Shown here: in pieces, positions 5,399-5,409 of the stretch
Position numbering within the stretch: the stretch's first letter is position 1
Layout of the letters: every line of letters starts with the position of its first letter
Position numbers and translations under genes: made by a program
Assembly: GCA_009774625.1 (NCBI GenBank)
Contig: VSOB01000100.1
Coordinates: 1-5,409, forward strand
Length of the DNA stretch: 5,409 bases
Direction of reading: 5' to 3'
Source: Lachnospiraceae bacterium
GTDB lineage: Bacteria; Bacillota; Clostridia; Lachnospirales; Lachnospiraceae
The notes under the pieces: generated by a model
The model's database searches: none
What the model was told of the DNA's origin: nothing
Seen by the model: the letters and a program-made list of their open reading frames with translations, nothing else

Positions 5399-5409
5399 GG
5401 GAACAGAAG

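Overview
The window looks like chromosomal DNA of a low-to-moderate-GC Firmicute, most likely a Lachnospiraceae-type Clostridium relative. This rests on the dnaX-ybaB-recR gene order, strong AGGAGG-type ribosome binding sites, the style of the DnaX C-terminus, and the presence of a DUF5711-like propeller protein and a CvpA protein. All recognised genes are on the + strand. I saw no mobile element, CRISPR array, tRNA or rRNA gene body.

Region 1 (1-2612) is a replication/repair operon. It holds the 3' end of dnaX (clamp-loader gamma/tau subunit, cut by the window edge), ybaB/ebfC (nucleoid-associated protein), recR (recombination mediator, start overlapping the ybaB stop) and galM (aldose 1-epimerase, 13 bases after recR). 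A strong intrinsic terminator at 2585-2612 closes it. galM is a sugar-metabolism passenger on an otherwise DNA-related transcript.

Region 2 (2613-5243) carries three membrane-associated genes. The first (2719-3435) encodes an unrecognised protein with a soluble N-terminal domain that faintly resembles an inactivated JAB/MPN fold, followed by one membrane segment. The second (3510-4703) encodes a single-pass protein with a predicted extracytoplasmic beta-propeller, resembling DUF5711. The third (4740-5243) encodes a four-helix CvpA-family membrane protein. Gene 1 has a possible promoter with an inverted repeat over its -35 region. Genes 2 and 3 appear to share a well-formed extended -10 promoter inside the end of gene 1, followed by a leader that can fold two mutually exclusive ways, one hiding the Shine-Dalgarno. 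The cluster is a plausible envelope-associated module of unknown function and is the least-described part of the window.

Region 3 (5244-5409) has no gene. It has a near-consensus promoter, a purine-rich leader, and an A-rich stretch leading into a second -35 box at the window edge. This tandem arrangement suggests the front of a strongly expressed, probably stable-RNA (rRNA) operon just beyond the window, but the RNA gene itself is not visible.
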